DNA of 64,000 nt from Bacillus sp. NTK071 (GCF_017303315.1 NZ_JAFKOI010000008.1:92709-156708); one strand, 5' to 3'; positions 26,436 to 35,983 are shown, counted from the first letter of the stretch. Numbers and translations are program-made. Notes: generated from the sequence alone by a model not told the origin.

Positions 26436-26885
26436 CTAAACGAGATAGTATACAAACATAATTAAGAATGTAATACCGCTAAGGAGGATCGTACTTCCTA
26501 TCGTAGGTACAACACCTTGTTTTTGGATTGTGTTCGCAATCAACCCAGGAACAATGACACCTATTCCGCGCAACTCAAATATTTCAAATGGTATAATTGG
26601 GTATGCAAAATCAAGTAGTAACTTGATAGCGATTCCTGTGGTCAACATCGCTGCGAATTTTCGACGTCCGTACAAAATTGTAAATCTAGTAATACCATGT
26701 TGTACAATTAGATAGGTTAATAGGCTAATAATGAACATAGTCAACATGAAAATAGGCTGATCAAAGCTTAAGGCAAGGTAACCTGGTACAATTAAGCCAG
26801 CAGGTAAGATACCTGTTTTCTCAGCATAAATCAAACTCAAAATAACACCAATAACTAAAGATATATATAAATCAGAACCAAACAC
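26436..26885 (-). CDS. pgsC: Poly-gamma-glutamate synthase subunit PgsC/CapC
   Basis: 149 residues, almost entirely membrane-embedded with about four to five helices. It begins MFGSDLYISLVIGVILSLIY and has GLIVPGYLAL and the C-terminal GVIVPGLIANTIQKQG, typical of PgsC. It forms the membrane synthase complex with PgsB. It lies 12 bp downstream of pgsB and 11 bp upstream of pgsA. Confidence 0.92.
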   Translation of the reverse strand: MFGSDLYISLVIGVILSLIYAEKTGILPAGLIVPGYLALSFDQPIFMLTMFIISLLTYLIVQHGITRFTILYGRRKFAAMLTTGIAIKLLLDFAYPIIPFEIFELRGIGVIVPGLIANTIQKQGVVPTIGSTILLSGITFLIMFVYYLV

Positions 26886-26897
26886 TTGTGTATCCTC

Positions 26898-28079
26898 CTA
26901 GCTGACTCGCTGCTTGAATTTGTATTCGTTAAATTTATCGATTAGAGGTTCAGCCGCTCCATGAATGTTACCTACACCATAAAAGACGGTGTTTAATAAA
27001 TGTGGCTCAAGCTCTTTGTATATTTCATCTGTTGAATAACCTTCTAAGTTAAGAAGTTGATTTGCAGGTATATTTCCTTCATTAAAGGCATCTACGATTG
27101 GACTAGTTGTTTCTCCAATAAGGACAACCGCTTCCGCTTTAATATAAGGAAGAACGTCTCTTGCGAACTGTTCTGTTCGATCAACACGGTCAGCTCTGCA
27201 GTTCATGATGACGAATGGATTATCCGATGGATAACCTAGTTGCTCTACCCTTCTCCAAATATTAATAGTAGACTGGGCATCATTTGCAGCAAACCCATTT
27301 ACAAAGAAGGCTGGAGATTGTTCATCTCCGAGAGGTAATATTCTCATAGCACCCACATCGGGCTGTGCTTTGAGCATGCCTCTAAAGGCTGTTTCTTCAT
27401 CAATTCCTAGTGCTTCAGCAACTGCTAACGCAAGCGAAGCATTCTCAGGGAATACCATATATTCGAATTTCAAAAGGAAGTCGTCGGAGATTCTCGAATT
27501 GTCTGCAATAATAACTTCTGTGTTTCGTTTACGGGCAATTCTCGTGAAGTAATTTACATAAGGAGATTCTGTAATGATGAGATGCCCATTATAAGGAATA
27601 GTTGCAGTAAACGCTTCTGCAATTTCATCCAACGTTGGGCCCATTACGTCCATGTGGTCTTCAAGAACATTTACAATAACGCCAATGTTCGCCTGAAGCA
27701 TTTGTTTCTGGAAGATGATTTGGTAATCAGGATTAACAGCCATACACTCGCTTACAAGAGCCTCTGCATTTCTTTCTGCAGCTTCCTTAACTACCATTTT
27801 TTGTTCTCTAATATTCGGACCTTCAAGACGCCGTTTAATAGGCTTCTCTTCACTTGTGTCCCAATAGATCATACGTGCTTGCGTACCAGTTGTTTTTCCA
27901 ATCGTCCGCATGTTTGCCTCTACAAGCACACCTGTCACAAGTCTAGTAACGGTCGATTTACCTCGAACCCCATTGATATTTACACGTACTGGTAAACTAT
28001 CAATGTTTTTCTGATGTTGTCTGCGCTCATATATTCCAATGCTAAGGATGAGCAGCAACACAAAAGGAATTAACAGCAT
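26898..28079 (-). CDS. pgsB: Poly-gamma-glutamate synthase subunit PgsB/CapB
   Basis: 393 residues. An N-terminal membrane segment is followed by an ATP-binding domain of the Mur-ligase type with the P-loop GVRGKSTVTRL (about 38-48), SECMAVNP, and NVLEDHMDVMG. This is the ATP-dependent amide ligase that joins glutamate through the gamma-carboxyl. It is the first gene of the operon. The next 420 bp upstream are free of genes and should hold the promoter. Confidence 0.93.
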   Translation of the reverse strand: MLLIPFVLLLILSIGIYERRQHQKNIDSLPVRVNINGVRGKSTVTRLVTGVLVEANMRTIGKTTGTQARMIYWDTSEEKPIKRRLEGPNIREQKMVVKEAAERNAEALVSECMAVNPDYQIIFQKQMLQANIGVIVNVLEDHMDVMGPTLDEIAEAFTATIPYNGHLIITESPYVNYFTRIARKRNTEVIIADNSRISDDFLLKFEYMVFPENASLALAVAEALGIDEETAFRGMLKAQPDVGAMRILPLGDEQSPAFFVNGFAANDAQSTINIWRRVEQLGYPSDNPFVIMNCRADRVDRTEQFARDVLPYIKAEAVVLIGETTSPIVDAFNEGNIPANQLLNLEGYSTDEIYKELEPHLLNTVFYGVGNIHGAAEPLIDKFNEYKFKQRVS

Positions 28080-28505
28080 TCCCTTTCCCCTTTCTTCCCT
28101 TTAACTTAATGTGTGAATTCGTTTTAGTTACAAACGTTGTTCATTATAAGACATTACCTGACTAATAACAACAAGAAATATCCCTTTATTCACTTTCCTT
28201 ATAATATCACTCAAAACTAAGGAAAGGAACCATTTTTTTTGGCGAAAAATGTAAAAATAGCGTACTAATTGTAATAAAAAGTACCAATATGATTTACATT
28301 CTAAAATTTACATTCTAGTAAAATTGGTGATCTCTTTAGATCTAAATTCCAAACAGCATTTACAGTAACACACTGTAACTGGATATGCCAATTATTATAT
28401 GTAAACTATGTTTCCTCTTTTTGTATATACGAGAATTGTTCACGTCATTCTTACGTCCTTAATAAGGTTACCAATCTTCTATTATGTTACGTGCTCATTC
28501 AAGCC
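28080..28505. other. Upstream region of the polyglutamate operon
   Basis: 426 bp, strongly AT-rich. It probably holds the pgs promoter, but I cannot assign a clear -35/-10 pair. In its distal part there may be further eroded RAYT C-terminal sequence. No REP copy is seen. Confidence 0.4.
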
Positions 28506-29089
28506 CTATAAATCAGATTTGAAATCATCTATGCAATGATCCTCGTTTACTGTCTCGTTAAACTCCTTGAACCTCTCAATAGCCTTCGCTCGGTCTTTTC
28601 CAAACATGTTTAATATCATATTACAATCTACCAAACGCGTTACCGAAGTTAGTTGATAATACTGTCGACAGCTACTCACTCCCATTTCTCCACAGCCCTT
28701 ACCATTCTAGCTTTTAGAGGATTTTGATGAATGTACCGAATTACGGTAAGAAGATAGTCCACTGTCTCTACATTCTCACTTTTGAATCGATCCTCAAATA
28801 GATGGCCGGTTGTGTTGTATTTAAAATGATAGTACTTGACGAAGCTTACGGCGATGCGTTTGATGGTGATAGAGATGTCTTCGTTCCCTTCTTTCATTAG
28901 AAGGTGAACGTGATTGCTCATTAAACACCACGCATAGATTTTCACCTTGTACAGGGTTGAGTACTTTTGGAGGGTTTGAAGGAATTGAAGCCGATCTTCA
29001 TTATCGTGAAAGATCTCCTGTCTGTTTGCTCCTCTATAGATAATATGATAGATTCCTGTGCGACTTTTTTGTCTCGCTTTACGAGGCAT
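28506..29089 (-). pseudogene. RAYT-type Y1 transposase, inactivated by a frameshift
   Basis: The first frame gives 137 residues: MPRKARQKSRTGIYHIIYRG, the HUH motif in SNHVHLLMKE, GHLFEDRFKSENVE and RYIHQNPLKARMV. It stops at VEKWE(TGA). Shifting one base restores SSCRQYYQLTSV, LNMFGKDRAKAIERFKEF and NEDHCIDD up to a stop at 28506, which parallels LRLFSKDRKMARRRFILFMQ in the intact copy at 49679. Loss of one base in TGG AGT near 28675 explains it. The C-terminal helix-turn-helix is also missing. RAYTs are single-strand HUH transposases linked to REP repeats. It lies 20 bp downstream of comM. Confidence 0.88.
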
Positions 29090-29109
29090 GACAAATGACG
29101 GTGACGTTT

Positions 29110-30669
29110 CTATTGGTAGTGCACATTAAGATTTTCTCCTGTGAGTGATTTTTTGTGGAAGGATTGGATTGAGTGCAGGGATATTCTCCTTAATAGAAGG
29201 GCTTCTTCAATGGCTTCATCTGATATGAAGATGTCGCCTTTCAAATCAGCGATGGTTCTCGAGAGTCGAATGATTTTGATTTGCACGCGATTGCTAAAAC
29301 CTTGTGCACTTGATAATGATTGGAGGTTGTGTTGCTGGAGTGGTGTTAGAGGGCTACTGCTTGTGAGCTGTTCAAATGTAACGCTCCCGTTGCACACTTC
29401 TTTTCCATAACGAGCATACTGACGTTCTCTTGCAGCTATCACGCGCTTTTTCACTTTTTCTGATGATTCCATGCCATCAAAATTGTGTTCGTTTAGATTA
29501 ACGGGTTTTAGCGAGAGTAGAATGTCGATCCGATCTAAAATGGGACCCGATACGCGACTTTTGTAAGATCTGATTTGTTTTTCTGAGCATGTGCAATAGT
29601 GGTTACTTGAGCCCCAATACCCACATGGACAGGGGTTCATGGCAGCGATGAAGATGAATTTCGCAGGATACGTAACGGTCGAATGCACGAGGCCGATCGT
29701 CACCATTTCATTCTCCATAGGTTGCCGCAACATATCGAGCGTCTTCTTTGAGAATTCACCTAATTCATCGAGAAACAACACGCCTCGATGGGCTAGCGAA
29801 ACTTCCCCTGGCTTTGGGTTGGTTCCTCCACCGATGATTGATACTGATGAAGCGGAATGATGGGGATGACGATAGGATGGCAAAGTGAGCGAGTCGTATG
29901 GTGCACCAGCTAATTGGTATAAACTGATTTTTTCAAGCTGCGCTTCCTTTGATAATGACGGGAGGATAGATGGGAACGTTTCAGCTAAAAGACTTTTTCC
30001 ACAGCCTGGCGGACCATCCATAAGAAGATAGTGCTCTCCGCTTGCGGCTATTTCTAAAGCTCGCTTTGCGAAGTCATGTCCTAATATTTGATTGAAATTT
30101 CGTTGAAAGTGGATGAATTCATTTATGGATTCTTTTGGCTTCGTCACTGGCAGGATCTGTTGACCGAAGAGAAGATCGACTACGTCCTGAATGGTTTGAA
30201 CGTAGACCAATTCGAGCTCGTCCATTTCTACCGTAGGAATCGTGAGGTCAAAAGGAAGGAATAACGTTTGAAGCTGCAACTTTTTCGCGGCCAGAATCGC
30301 AGCAATCATTCCTTCAACCGGTAAGATTGTTCCATCTAATGATAGTGCACCAATAAACCCAGTGTTTGGAGGGATGTTGTCTCTAAGCGCTTTGATTTCT
30401 TTCAGAATCCCAATCGCAATAGGAAGATCAAATAACGGACCGTACTTTTTCTGCTCGGCTGGCGAGAGATTAATAACGACTTTCGAATCAACTAATGGAA
30501 AACCAATACTATAAAGCGCTGCCGACACCCGCTCCTTCGATTCTTTCACAGACGCATCCGGTAAGCCTACGATAATTACGGTCTCAATCCCTTCCGTTAT
30601 CTGCACTTCTACCTGAACACGGTAGCCTTCTAATCCTTTTAATCCGATACTTGTGACTTTTGCGGACAT
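29110..30669 (-). CDS. comM: ComM/YifB family AAA+ ATPase
   Basis: 519 residues. N-terminal ChlI-like/Lon-C-type domain (VTSIGLKGLEGYRVQVEVQ; LPDASVKESKERV; NLSPAEQKKYGPLFDLPIA). The AAA+ domain has Walker A GPPGCGKSLLAE (about 218-229), Walker B GVLFLDELGEF and a zinc-binding PCPCGYW...CTC. The C-terminal Mg-chelatase domain has SNRVQIKIIRLSRTIADL. Family knowledge: ComM is a hexameric branch-migration helicase in natural transformation. Paralogous to 48024-49559 (roughly 60% identical by eye), and a third fragment lies at 32399. A RAYT pseudogene follows in the same direction. Confidence 0.92.
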   Translation of the reverse strand: MSAKVTSIGLKGLEGYRVQVEVQITEGIETVIIVGLPDASVKESKERVSAALYSIGFPLVDSKVVINLSPAEQKKYGPLFDLPIAIGILKEIKALRDNIPPNTGFIGALSLDGTILPVEGMIAAILAAKKLQLQTLFLPFDLTIPTVEMDELELVYVQTIQDVVDLLFGQQILPVTKPKESINEFIHFQRNFNQILGHDFAKRALEIAASGEHYLLMDGPPGCGKSLLAETFPSILPSLSKEAQLEKISLYQLAGAPYDSLTLPSYRHPHHSASSVSIIGGGTNPKPGEVSLAHRGVLFLDELGEFSKKTLDMLRQPMENEMVTIGLVHSTVTYPAKFIFIAAMNPCPCGYWGSSNHYCTCSEKQIRSYKSRVSGPILDRIDILLSLKPVNLNEHNFDGMESSEKVKKRVIAARERQYARYGKEVCNGSVTFEQLTSSSPLTPLQQHNLQSLSSAQGFSNRVQIKIIRLSRTIADLKGDIFISDEAIEEALLLRRISLHSIQSFHKKSLTGENLNVHYQ

Positions 30670-31021
30670 GGATTAGCTCCTTTGTATTTTGTTTTCTTGT
30701 CGTGCTATTAATATGGGTTTTTTGATTCATTATTGGAGATCGGTGAAGTTTACCTGGAATTGAGAGGACGTAGTCATTCCTTTGATGAAGAGAAATTGGG
30801 ATGGAGTGGTTGATCTTTGGGGATAACGATAGAGTTGTGATTAGTAGATAACAGTCTAGTGGTTAATCTTTCAGAGGGTTTAGTCATTTTCAATTATCTT
30901 ATTCACTATTTAGCCATACATATCCTATCTCATTATGAAAATTTGATGAATTACGGTTGAGATCATCACTCGACTTCAATCCAACAACTCCTTTTCATGA
31001 TTAACACTTTATCGTCAGCCT
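30670..31021. other. Intergenic stretch upstream of comM
   Basis: 352 bp with no convincing gene or repeat. It presumably carries the comM promoter. Confidence 0.5.
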
Positions 31022-31450
31022 TCAACACAATTTCGAATTCCAATACTCTACAAATGCCACATACTTCTCTTTATCTTTAAAATAGGGTAAAAGTTGCTCG
31101 CCTTTTAATTTATATGATTGAATCGTAGGAAGATCTTCACGGTATGCTTTCTCGATTCGGTGGTTTCCATCTATTATTTCATACAATCCAGGTCTCATTT
31201 CTGCTTGAATGATAGGTATACTTACATCGATTGACGGGAGATGGGATTCGTTGATTCTACTATGAAAATGACGGTTGAACCATTCCTTTATATAAATCGT
31301 TTCTACTTCCACTTCAAGATTACCGGAATGTATGTCCTCTGTCATTCGAGTTATATTGAAATGAAAGAAGCCATTTCGAAAGATTTCATCTCCTACATTA
31401 CTAGTCATTGGATCATAGTTTTTGTTCATCTTAATCCTTCTATGGTTCAT
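31022..31450 (-). CDS. ParB/Srx-like small protein
   Basis: 142 residues. The central segment MRPGLYEIIDGNHRIEKAYR (about 86-105) matches the GxHRxxA motif region of the ParB/sulfiredoxin-like fold. The C-terminus (EKYVAFVEYWNSK) is helical. The start ATG at 31450 follows AAAGGGGAA. The identical 23-mer palindrome shared with 3777-3799 lies 74 bp upstream. Function unknown; nuclease or ATPase activity cannot be claimed. Confidence 0.55.
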   Translation of the reverse strand: MNHRRIKMNKNYDPMTSNVGDEIFRNGFFHFNITRMTEDIHSGNLEVEVETIYIKEWFNRHFHSRINESHLPSIDVSIPIIQAEMRPGLYEIIDGNHRIEKAYREDLPTIQSYKLKGEQLLPYFKDKEKYVAFVEYWNSKLC

Positions 31451-31523
31451 TCTTATTCCCCTTTCTCACGCTAATGTTTATATTCTAGCACTAGTTCCTA
31501 AATTGAGAAATTTCCTAACAGTT

Positions 31524-31546
31524 ATCAATCAAACGTTTGTTTAACA
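31524..31546. promoter_or_regulatory. Operator-like palindrome, second copy
   Basis: Identical over 23 bases to 3777-3799, including CAAACGTTTG. It lies between the ParB-like gene and a divergent small ORF. Confidence 0.45.
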
Positions 31547-31671
31547 TGCTGATTAGTGTTTTTATTATTAATAAGTGTAATAGATGAATCTTCTCCGGTA
31601 CTCGTCTCCATTATTCTTTCGCATTTTATTAGTATAATAGGATTATGAGAGTAACTTTAGGAGGGAACTGT

Positions 31672-31848
31672 TTGGATCCTTCATTAAATGAAAAAATATA
31701 TCATATCATTTTATATTTTAACCAATTTGATGTGGTGTGGAAGATGAAAAATAATCAAGATTCAGGTCAATTGCATTTGTCTAAACGAAAAAGAAGAAAT
31801 GAAATTCCTCGTGATTGGACGCTTACTGATTACAATTCCCTTTTTTGA
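31672..31848 (+). CDS. Short hypothetical protein, perhaps 5' part of a broken gene
   Basis: About 58 residues from a TTG at 31672 preceded by TAGGAGGG at the right distance. It begins LDPSLNEKIYHIILYF (first residue read as Met) and ends RDWTLTDYNSLF. The next ORF starts in another frame within a few bases, so the two could be one gene split by a frameshift, or a translationally coupled pair. Not recognised. Confidence 0.4.
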   Translation: MDPSLNEKIYHIILYFNQFDVVWKMKNNQDSGQLHLSKRKRRNEIPRDWTLTDYNSLF

Positions 31849-31853
31849 ATATA

Positions 31854-32057
31854 ATGAACGGTAAAGAGAATCATATTCATGTATATTTTCTAATCTATTT
31901 TTCACAAAGGTATTTCACTTTTGACGATGGTACATGGATCGTTATTGTAGGTGAAGATGGCGTAATGGAAACATGCATGAAGGGAAACCCTGAGAATTAT
32001 TTCTTAAACAACCCCGGATATATCTATGTTGGAACAATAAAGGATGTGTTGAAATGA
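31854..32057 (+). CDS. Short hypothetical protein
   Basis: About 67 residues (MNGKENHIHVYFLIYFSQRY...GTWIVIVGEDGVMET). It overlaps its neighbours: its stop overlaps the ATG of 32054 (ATGA), so it appears coupled to the next gene. It may be the C-terminal part of the gene starting at 31672. Not recognised. Confidence 0.45.
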   Translation: MNGKENHIHVYFLIYFSQRYFTFDDGTWIVIVGEDGVMETCMKGNPENYFLNNPGYIYVGTIKDVLK

Positions 32058-32395
32058 GCCATTTTAAACAGGACATTCTTAATTATGGAGATGACGTTGG
32101 TGATTTAGATAACAGCCCATTTGAAGCATTAAGGATGTTACATGATCGAACCGAACTTCATAAAGTTCATGATCAGTTAGACTTTGAAGAAAAGATTTTA
32201 CTGGCTTATCACGATTTAAAATTGATTGAAAATGCTAGGGATATTGTTCAACATATTAGCAATGTATATGACTTTCGTTTATCAGACACAAATGAAATTC
32301 CCCCTGACCAATGGTGGTGGCACCTGAACAAGATTGCGCAAGGAAACATGGACTTCGGAATAGCAACGGATATAGGGAAAGTGATTCGTAGTTGA
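32054..32395 (+). CDS. Hypothetical small acidic protein
   Basis: 113 residues, helical and acidic (DDVGDLDNSPFEALRMLHDR; FEEKILLAYHDLKLIENARD), with a Trp-rich DQWWWHLNKIAQG. It overlaps the preceding ORF by 4 bp (ATGA). It resembles small immunity or antitoxin proteins in size and charge, but nothing specific is recognised. A comM fragment begins on the opposite strand 4 bp after its stop. Confidence 0.55.
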   Translation: MSHFKQDILNYGDDVGDLDNSPFEALRMLHDRTELHKVHDQLDFEEKILLAYHDLKLIENARDIVQHISNVYDFRLSDTNEIPPDQWWWHLNKIAQGNMDFGIATDIGKVIRS

Positions 32396-32398
32396 CGG

Positions 32399-32553
32399 TT
32401 ACAGCGGGGTAGCTGACGGTTGAATGCGCGCGGCTGATTGTTACCTTTCCGCTTTCAAGAGGTTGCCTTAACATATCGAGCGTCTTTTTCGTGATTTCGA
32501 CTATTTCATCTAAAAAAAAGGACTCCTTTATGGGCAAGTGAAAATTCACCTGG
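32399..32553 (-). pseudogene. comM internal fragment bounded by REP-A
   Basis: 155 bp closely matching 48555-48705 of the second comM gene (Walker B to the next motif; codons for TKKTLDMLRQPLESGKVTIS and AHSTV). One edge coincides with the REP-A left end at 32554. No other comM sequence is nearby, so a piece was copied or left behind together with the repeat. Confidence 0.85.
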
Positions 32554-32715
32554 GAATCACCGGGACGGTTCTCCTGATTCACTTGCTTAAACAAAACAAA
32601 AAAAACCAGGCGAACTAATTTATGGAACGATTATCCACCTGGTTTTTCTTTCAGTCTTATTCGCGGAAATCTGTTTTAACTTGGAAGGAATTCACGAGAA
32701 CCGTCCCCATGATTC
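32554..32715. repeat. REP-A full element
   Basis: Left end GAATCACCGGGACGGTTCTC, central hairpin AAAACCAGGCGAACTAAT...ACCTGGTTTTT, right end TTCACGAGAACCGTCCCCAT. Confidence 0.92.
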
Positions 32716-32723
32716 GTAATTAA

Positions 32724-34232
32724 TCAACCAATACGGTCCTTATTGAATCCTTTTTTATTTGATAAAAATGGTTTTATCGGTAAATGAATATTGTTAAGAC
32801 GCTTCAACTTTTTAATCCTCACTGAATGGTCTATGTTCATAATTAATGTTACAGCAATTGAGACTACGAATATTACTAATGCTAGTACTGTATTAATAAG
32901 TGCAGCACTAGTAATAATCATACTAAAAAAGAATGTCATTCCTAAAGATCTTAAAACTCGAATTGTGTATAGTATTGGAGTAATACTTTCAAACTTTTGA
33001 TTTGAAATCGAAATTTCTTTCAAAATATTATCATTTAAAAATTTTATTCGCTGACTAAGGTGCCTATGACTATACTCAGGTTCAATTAGTGCGATTTCTT
33101 CTTTTTTTTCATTGATTATCAATTTGTTTCGTAAATCATAATTATGTTTTTCTAACTTAAGTAAAGCTACTTCTTCTTCTTTATCGTTAAAAGATTTAGC
33201 CGATTTCACTGATATTTCTATCTCTTCCAAAACATCACTAAACCTTAAACGCGAAGCAATAACCGAAACGAATGCCAACGTACAAAGCAGTGACTCAACT
33301 AATATTATTACTAGTAAATATTCATTGTTCATGATTGTCAGTTGTTTATCAATGAGATTCATATCAAAGTATAATAAACTATTAACAAAACTTTTAACAT
33401 ATTCTAAAACAGCTGGGATAATTGAAAGGTCGAGTTTTGTAGACGTAATGAGAGTAATAAAGCCAGCAAAAGCAAGTCCACTAAAAAGCGCACTCTCCAA
33501 AACATATGAATTAACACGATCATTAGTGTAATTTAATACTCCTTCTAGCTTTACAATTTCTAGGTCATTACTATCTGAAATTTCTTCATCTGTTAAATCT
33601 TTAGAAGGAATTTCAATACTTAAATTTCTTTTTTTATCGGATTTACCCTTTACATTAAATTCACTATCATCTTTGCAGTCCAATTCAGAATCATAGAACT
33701 TTATAACCTGCTTTAACTTTGGATGCCATTTCTCATCATAATTCATTTCTAAATTACCCAGTGGTGCTGTTCTTTCTTTTGTTAGTTTCATATTTTTGTT
33801 TTCTTTTGTATTCACGGGATTGGCTTTAGCTGCCATGAGTAGACTGTTTAATAACAAATGCATACCATAAGTAACAAAAGATATAAAAGCAATGACCATT
33901 TTCAAGAATACATGTAAGTTTTCATAAAGATTAAAACTTACAAATGTTCCCGCAATCAGTAACGAGAGTAAAAAAAGTATTGTAGCTGCTGTAATTTCTA
34001 TTTCAGCTTCTGTACTGTATGGTTTGACTTTTTTAAATTCTACTTTTGACTCTATATATGCATGTAGGAAAACATGAAGAACAAATGGAATAATGAATAT
34101 GTTGATAACCCAAAACCATACAGATCCAAAATAGTCTGATCTCCATCCCCATAGTACTAGCCATCTTAATAAGAAATCAAAAAACAAAGGGAAATAATTG
34201 TACTTATAAACCTTCTTATTATTTTGTTCCAT
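32724..34232 (-). CDS. Multi-spanning membrane protein of unknown function
   Basis: 502 residues. Hydrophobic segments at about 10-28, 36-56, 75-95, 102-125, 246-268, 308-330 and 440-480 suggest eight helices, with a charged cytosolic part between about 140 and 240 and a coiled-coil-like stretch at 340-400 (EEEVALLKLEKHNYDLRNK). No family is recognised. It lies alone between REP-A copies in a defence-like neighbourhood. Strong AT content and isolated position suggest acquisition. Confidence 0.6.
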   Translation of the reverse strand: MEQNNKKVYKYNYFPLFFDFLLRWLVLWGWRSDYFGSVWFWVINIFIIPFVLHVFLHAYIESKVEFKKVKPYSTEAEIEITAATILFLLSLLIAGTFVSFNLYENLHVFLKMVIAFISFVTYGMHLLLNSLLMAAKANPVNTKENKNMKLTKERTAPLGNLEMNYDEKWHPKLKQVIKFYDSELDCKDDSEFNVKGKSDKKRNLSIEIPSKDLTDEEISDSNDLEIVKLEGVLNYTNDRVNSYVLESALFSGLAFAGFITLITSTKLDLSIIPAVLEYVKSFVNSLLYFDMNLIDKQLTIMNNEYLLVIILVESLLCTLAFVSVIASRLRFSDVLEEIEISVKSAKSFNDKEEEVALLKLEKHNYDLRNKLIINEKKEEIALIEPEYSHRHLSQRIKFLNDNILKEISISNQKFESITPILYTIRVLRSLGMTFFFSMIITSAALINTVLALVIFVVSIAVTLIMNIDHSVRIKKLKRLNNIHLPIKPFLSNKKGFNKDRIG

Positions 34233-34531
34233 TAAACATCTCCTATTTTAAACAGCTATCATGTATTTACTCAAAAATAACAAGTGTTACTCTATCATTT
34301 AAAACTGTGCTGCTTTTCAGTAAAGGTTGTCATTTACTCATGCTTTACATTTTTTAAGGAATTTTTTGATTAACAGTTTATAGAAATCTATAAATCCGCT
34401 TAGGATTTTATTAAAGTTAATTTCAACATTACAACCCCCTTATAAATATTTTCACAAAAAGCATTCTAATAAGTCTAAGTATATAAATATTTAATTCTTT
34501 ATTAAGAATGTAATTCCTTTATTGAAAAGGA

Positions 34532-34680
34532 ACCACTTGGAGAGTTCTGTTAATTCATTTGGGAACAAAATACAAAAAAACTAGATAAGCTAAGGAGAAA
34601 AATAATTAGCCCACTTGGTCTTTTTTAAGTATTAATCTTTGTATAATTTGATTTGACTTGGAAGTGAATCACTAAAACCG
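34532..34680. repeat. REP-A element, decayed
   Basis: ACCACTTGGAGAGTTCTGTTAATTC, an AAAACTAGATAAGCTAA...TTAGCCCACTTGGT hairpin and GTGAATCACTAAAACCGTC are eroded versions of the left end, core and right end. Confidence 0.7.
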
Positions 34681-34718
34681 TCAGATTGTGAAGATGATAA
34701 ATATTTCAAAACTGCGGA

Positions 34719-34957
34719 ATTAATCGGGAGCGTTCTACTGATTCATTGTCCTGCACAAACAAAAAGCATAAGAATAACCGGACGGTTTTGTTGATTCATT
34801 TGTAAACAAAATACAAAAAAACAGTTGAGCTAACAAATTCAATTGTTAAGTCACTTGGTTTATCTTTGATCTTAGTCAATATCACTAGTTATTCACCTCT
34901 ATATCATTAGGTCCATACACCCTAAAGTGAATCACGAGAACCGTCCCTGTGATTCTT
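34719..34957. repeat. REP-A composite with two left ends
   Basis: Left ends at 34719-34746 (CGGGAGCGTTCTACTGATTC) and 34776-34801 (CCGGACGGTTTTGTTGATTC), one right end at 34928-34955 (AATCACGAGAACCGTCCC). This looks like a nested insertion or one-sided recombination product. Confidence 0.8.
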
Positions 34958-35039
34958 TGGCTGTAATCAATCAGCAGAACTTGCGTCATTCTACTTGATG
35001 GTCACACTTAGTCTAGTCGCTCCTCGTTGACCATATAAA

Positions 35040-35081
35040 AGAAGAGAGTCACTGGCGAAGTTTAACCGGTGACTCTCTTCT
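35040..35081 (-). terminator. Intrinsic terminator of the AbiC-EAL unit
   Basis: 16-bp stem AGAAGAGAGTCACTGG / CCGGTGACTCTCTTCT, 18 bp after the EAL gene. A closely similar hairpin with its flanks (GTCGCTCCTCGTTGACCAT) recurs at 63373-63447. Confidence 0.85.
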
Positions 35082-35098
35082 ATGCATTCAATGGGTTC

Positions 35099-35983
35099 TT
35101 AAGTACTATCACCAAATTTTTCATTGATTCCCATAACTACTTCTTCTAGCTTTTCTTTAGCTATTGGCCTACTAGTTATATATCCCTGTATATAATCACA
35201 ATCTAGTTTGCTCCATTGTTCATACTGATATAATGTTTCAACACCCTCAATTATAATCTTAGACCCTAAATTTTTGACCAAATTAATTATATCCTTAACA
35301 AAGTCAATATCCCTATTAGAATGAACCCTGTCGGCAAAACTCTTGTCTAATTTTATATAATTAACTGGAAGATCAATTAAATTCGAAAATGAAAAATAAC
35401 CATTTCCAAAATCATCCAAGGCGATTTTGTAGCCTCTATCTTTTAAAGAATTAAGTATACTTAATATCTTAGACAAGTTAACAATTTCTATATCCTCGGT
35501 CAATTCGAAAGTTATGGTAGATGGATTAATATTGTGTTTATGTGTTATATAATCAACGGTAGCAAGCAAACTCTCTTCCATTAACTGTTTTATAGAAATA
35601 TTAATAGAAAAACTTTGAATATCTTTTAATGATTTTGTAATCTTGGAAATATCTTCACACATTTGTTCGAATGTGTATTGAAATAGAACATACATCAAAC
35701 TTAATTCATGTGCTAGATAAATAAACTCAGTTGGCTTAATCTTACCAATAGTTGGGTGCGTCCACCTTATGAGAGCTTCAACGCCAAATATACCTTTTTT
35801 TCTAACATCTAACTGAGGTTGGTATACCAATTTCAATTTCCTATTATTTATAGCATATGATAAGTCGTCTCTTATCATTAATTTTCGAATAGACTTTTCT
35901 TTTCTCCAACTATCATTATAACAAACATTACTCCGCATCAGTTTTACTCTTTCACTTTCAACAATCGCATTGTTATTACTCAT
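35099..35983 (-). CDS. EAL-domain cyclic-di-GMP phosphodiesterase
   Basis: 294 residues, single EAL domain (about 45-285), no membrane segment or sensor domain. The catalytic set is present: Glu of GVEALIRW, Asn of SINISIKQL, Glu of FELTED, the Asp pair of ALDDFGNGY, Lys of IKLDKSF, Glu of EGVET and Gln of DYIQGY. Enzymes of this family hydrolyse c-di-GMP to pGpG. Its start overlaps the stop of the AbiC-like gene by 4 bp (ATGA), so the two proteins are made together. Residues 1-44 carry no recognised domain. An EAL enzyme coupled to a phage-abortive-infection gene is unusual. Confidence 0.88.
   Translation of the reverse strand: MSNNNAIVESERVKLMRSNVCYNDSWRKEKSIRKLMIRDDLSYAINNRKLKLVYQPQLDVRKKGIFGVEALIRWTHPTIGKIKPTEFIYLAHELSLMYVLFQYTFEQMCEDISKITKSLKDIQSFSINISIKQLMEESLLATVDYITHKHNINPSTITFELTEDIEIVNLSKILSILNSLKDRGYKIALDDFGNGYFSFSNLIDLPVNYIKLDKSFADRVHSNRDIDFVKDIINLVKNLGSKIIIEGVETLYQYEQWSKLDCDYIQGYITSRPIAKEKLEEVVMGINEKFGDST

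Larger units (their letters stand above)
34233..35039. other. Repeat-rich intergenic region
   Basis: About 800 bp without genes. It holds a decayed REP-A (34532-34680) and a composite REP-A (34719-34957). The remainder is AT-rich. Confidence 0.6.

Noticed and set aside
31645..31848. Start of the small ORF at 31645 (ATG)
   Set aside because: AGGAGGG lies downstream of that ATG and fits the TTG at 31672 much better.
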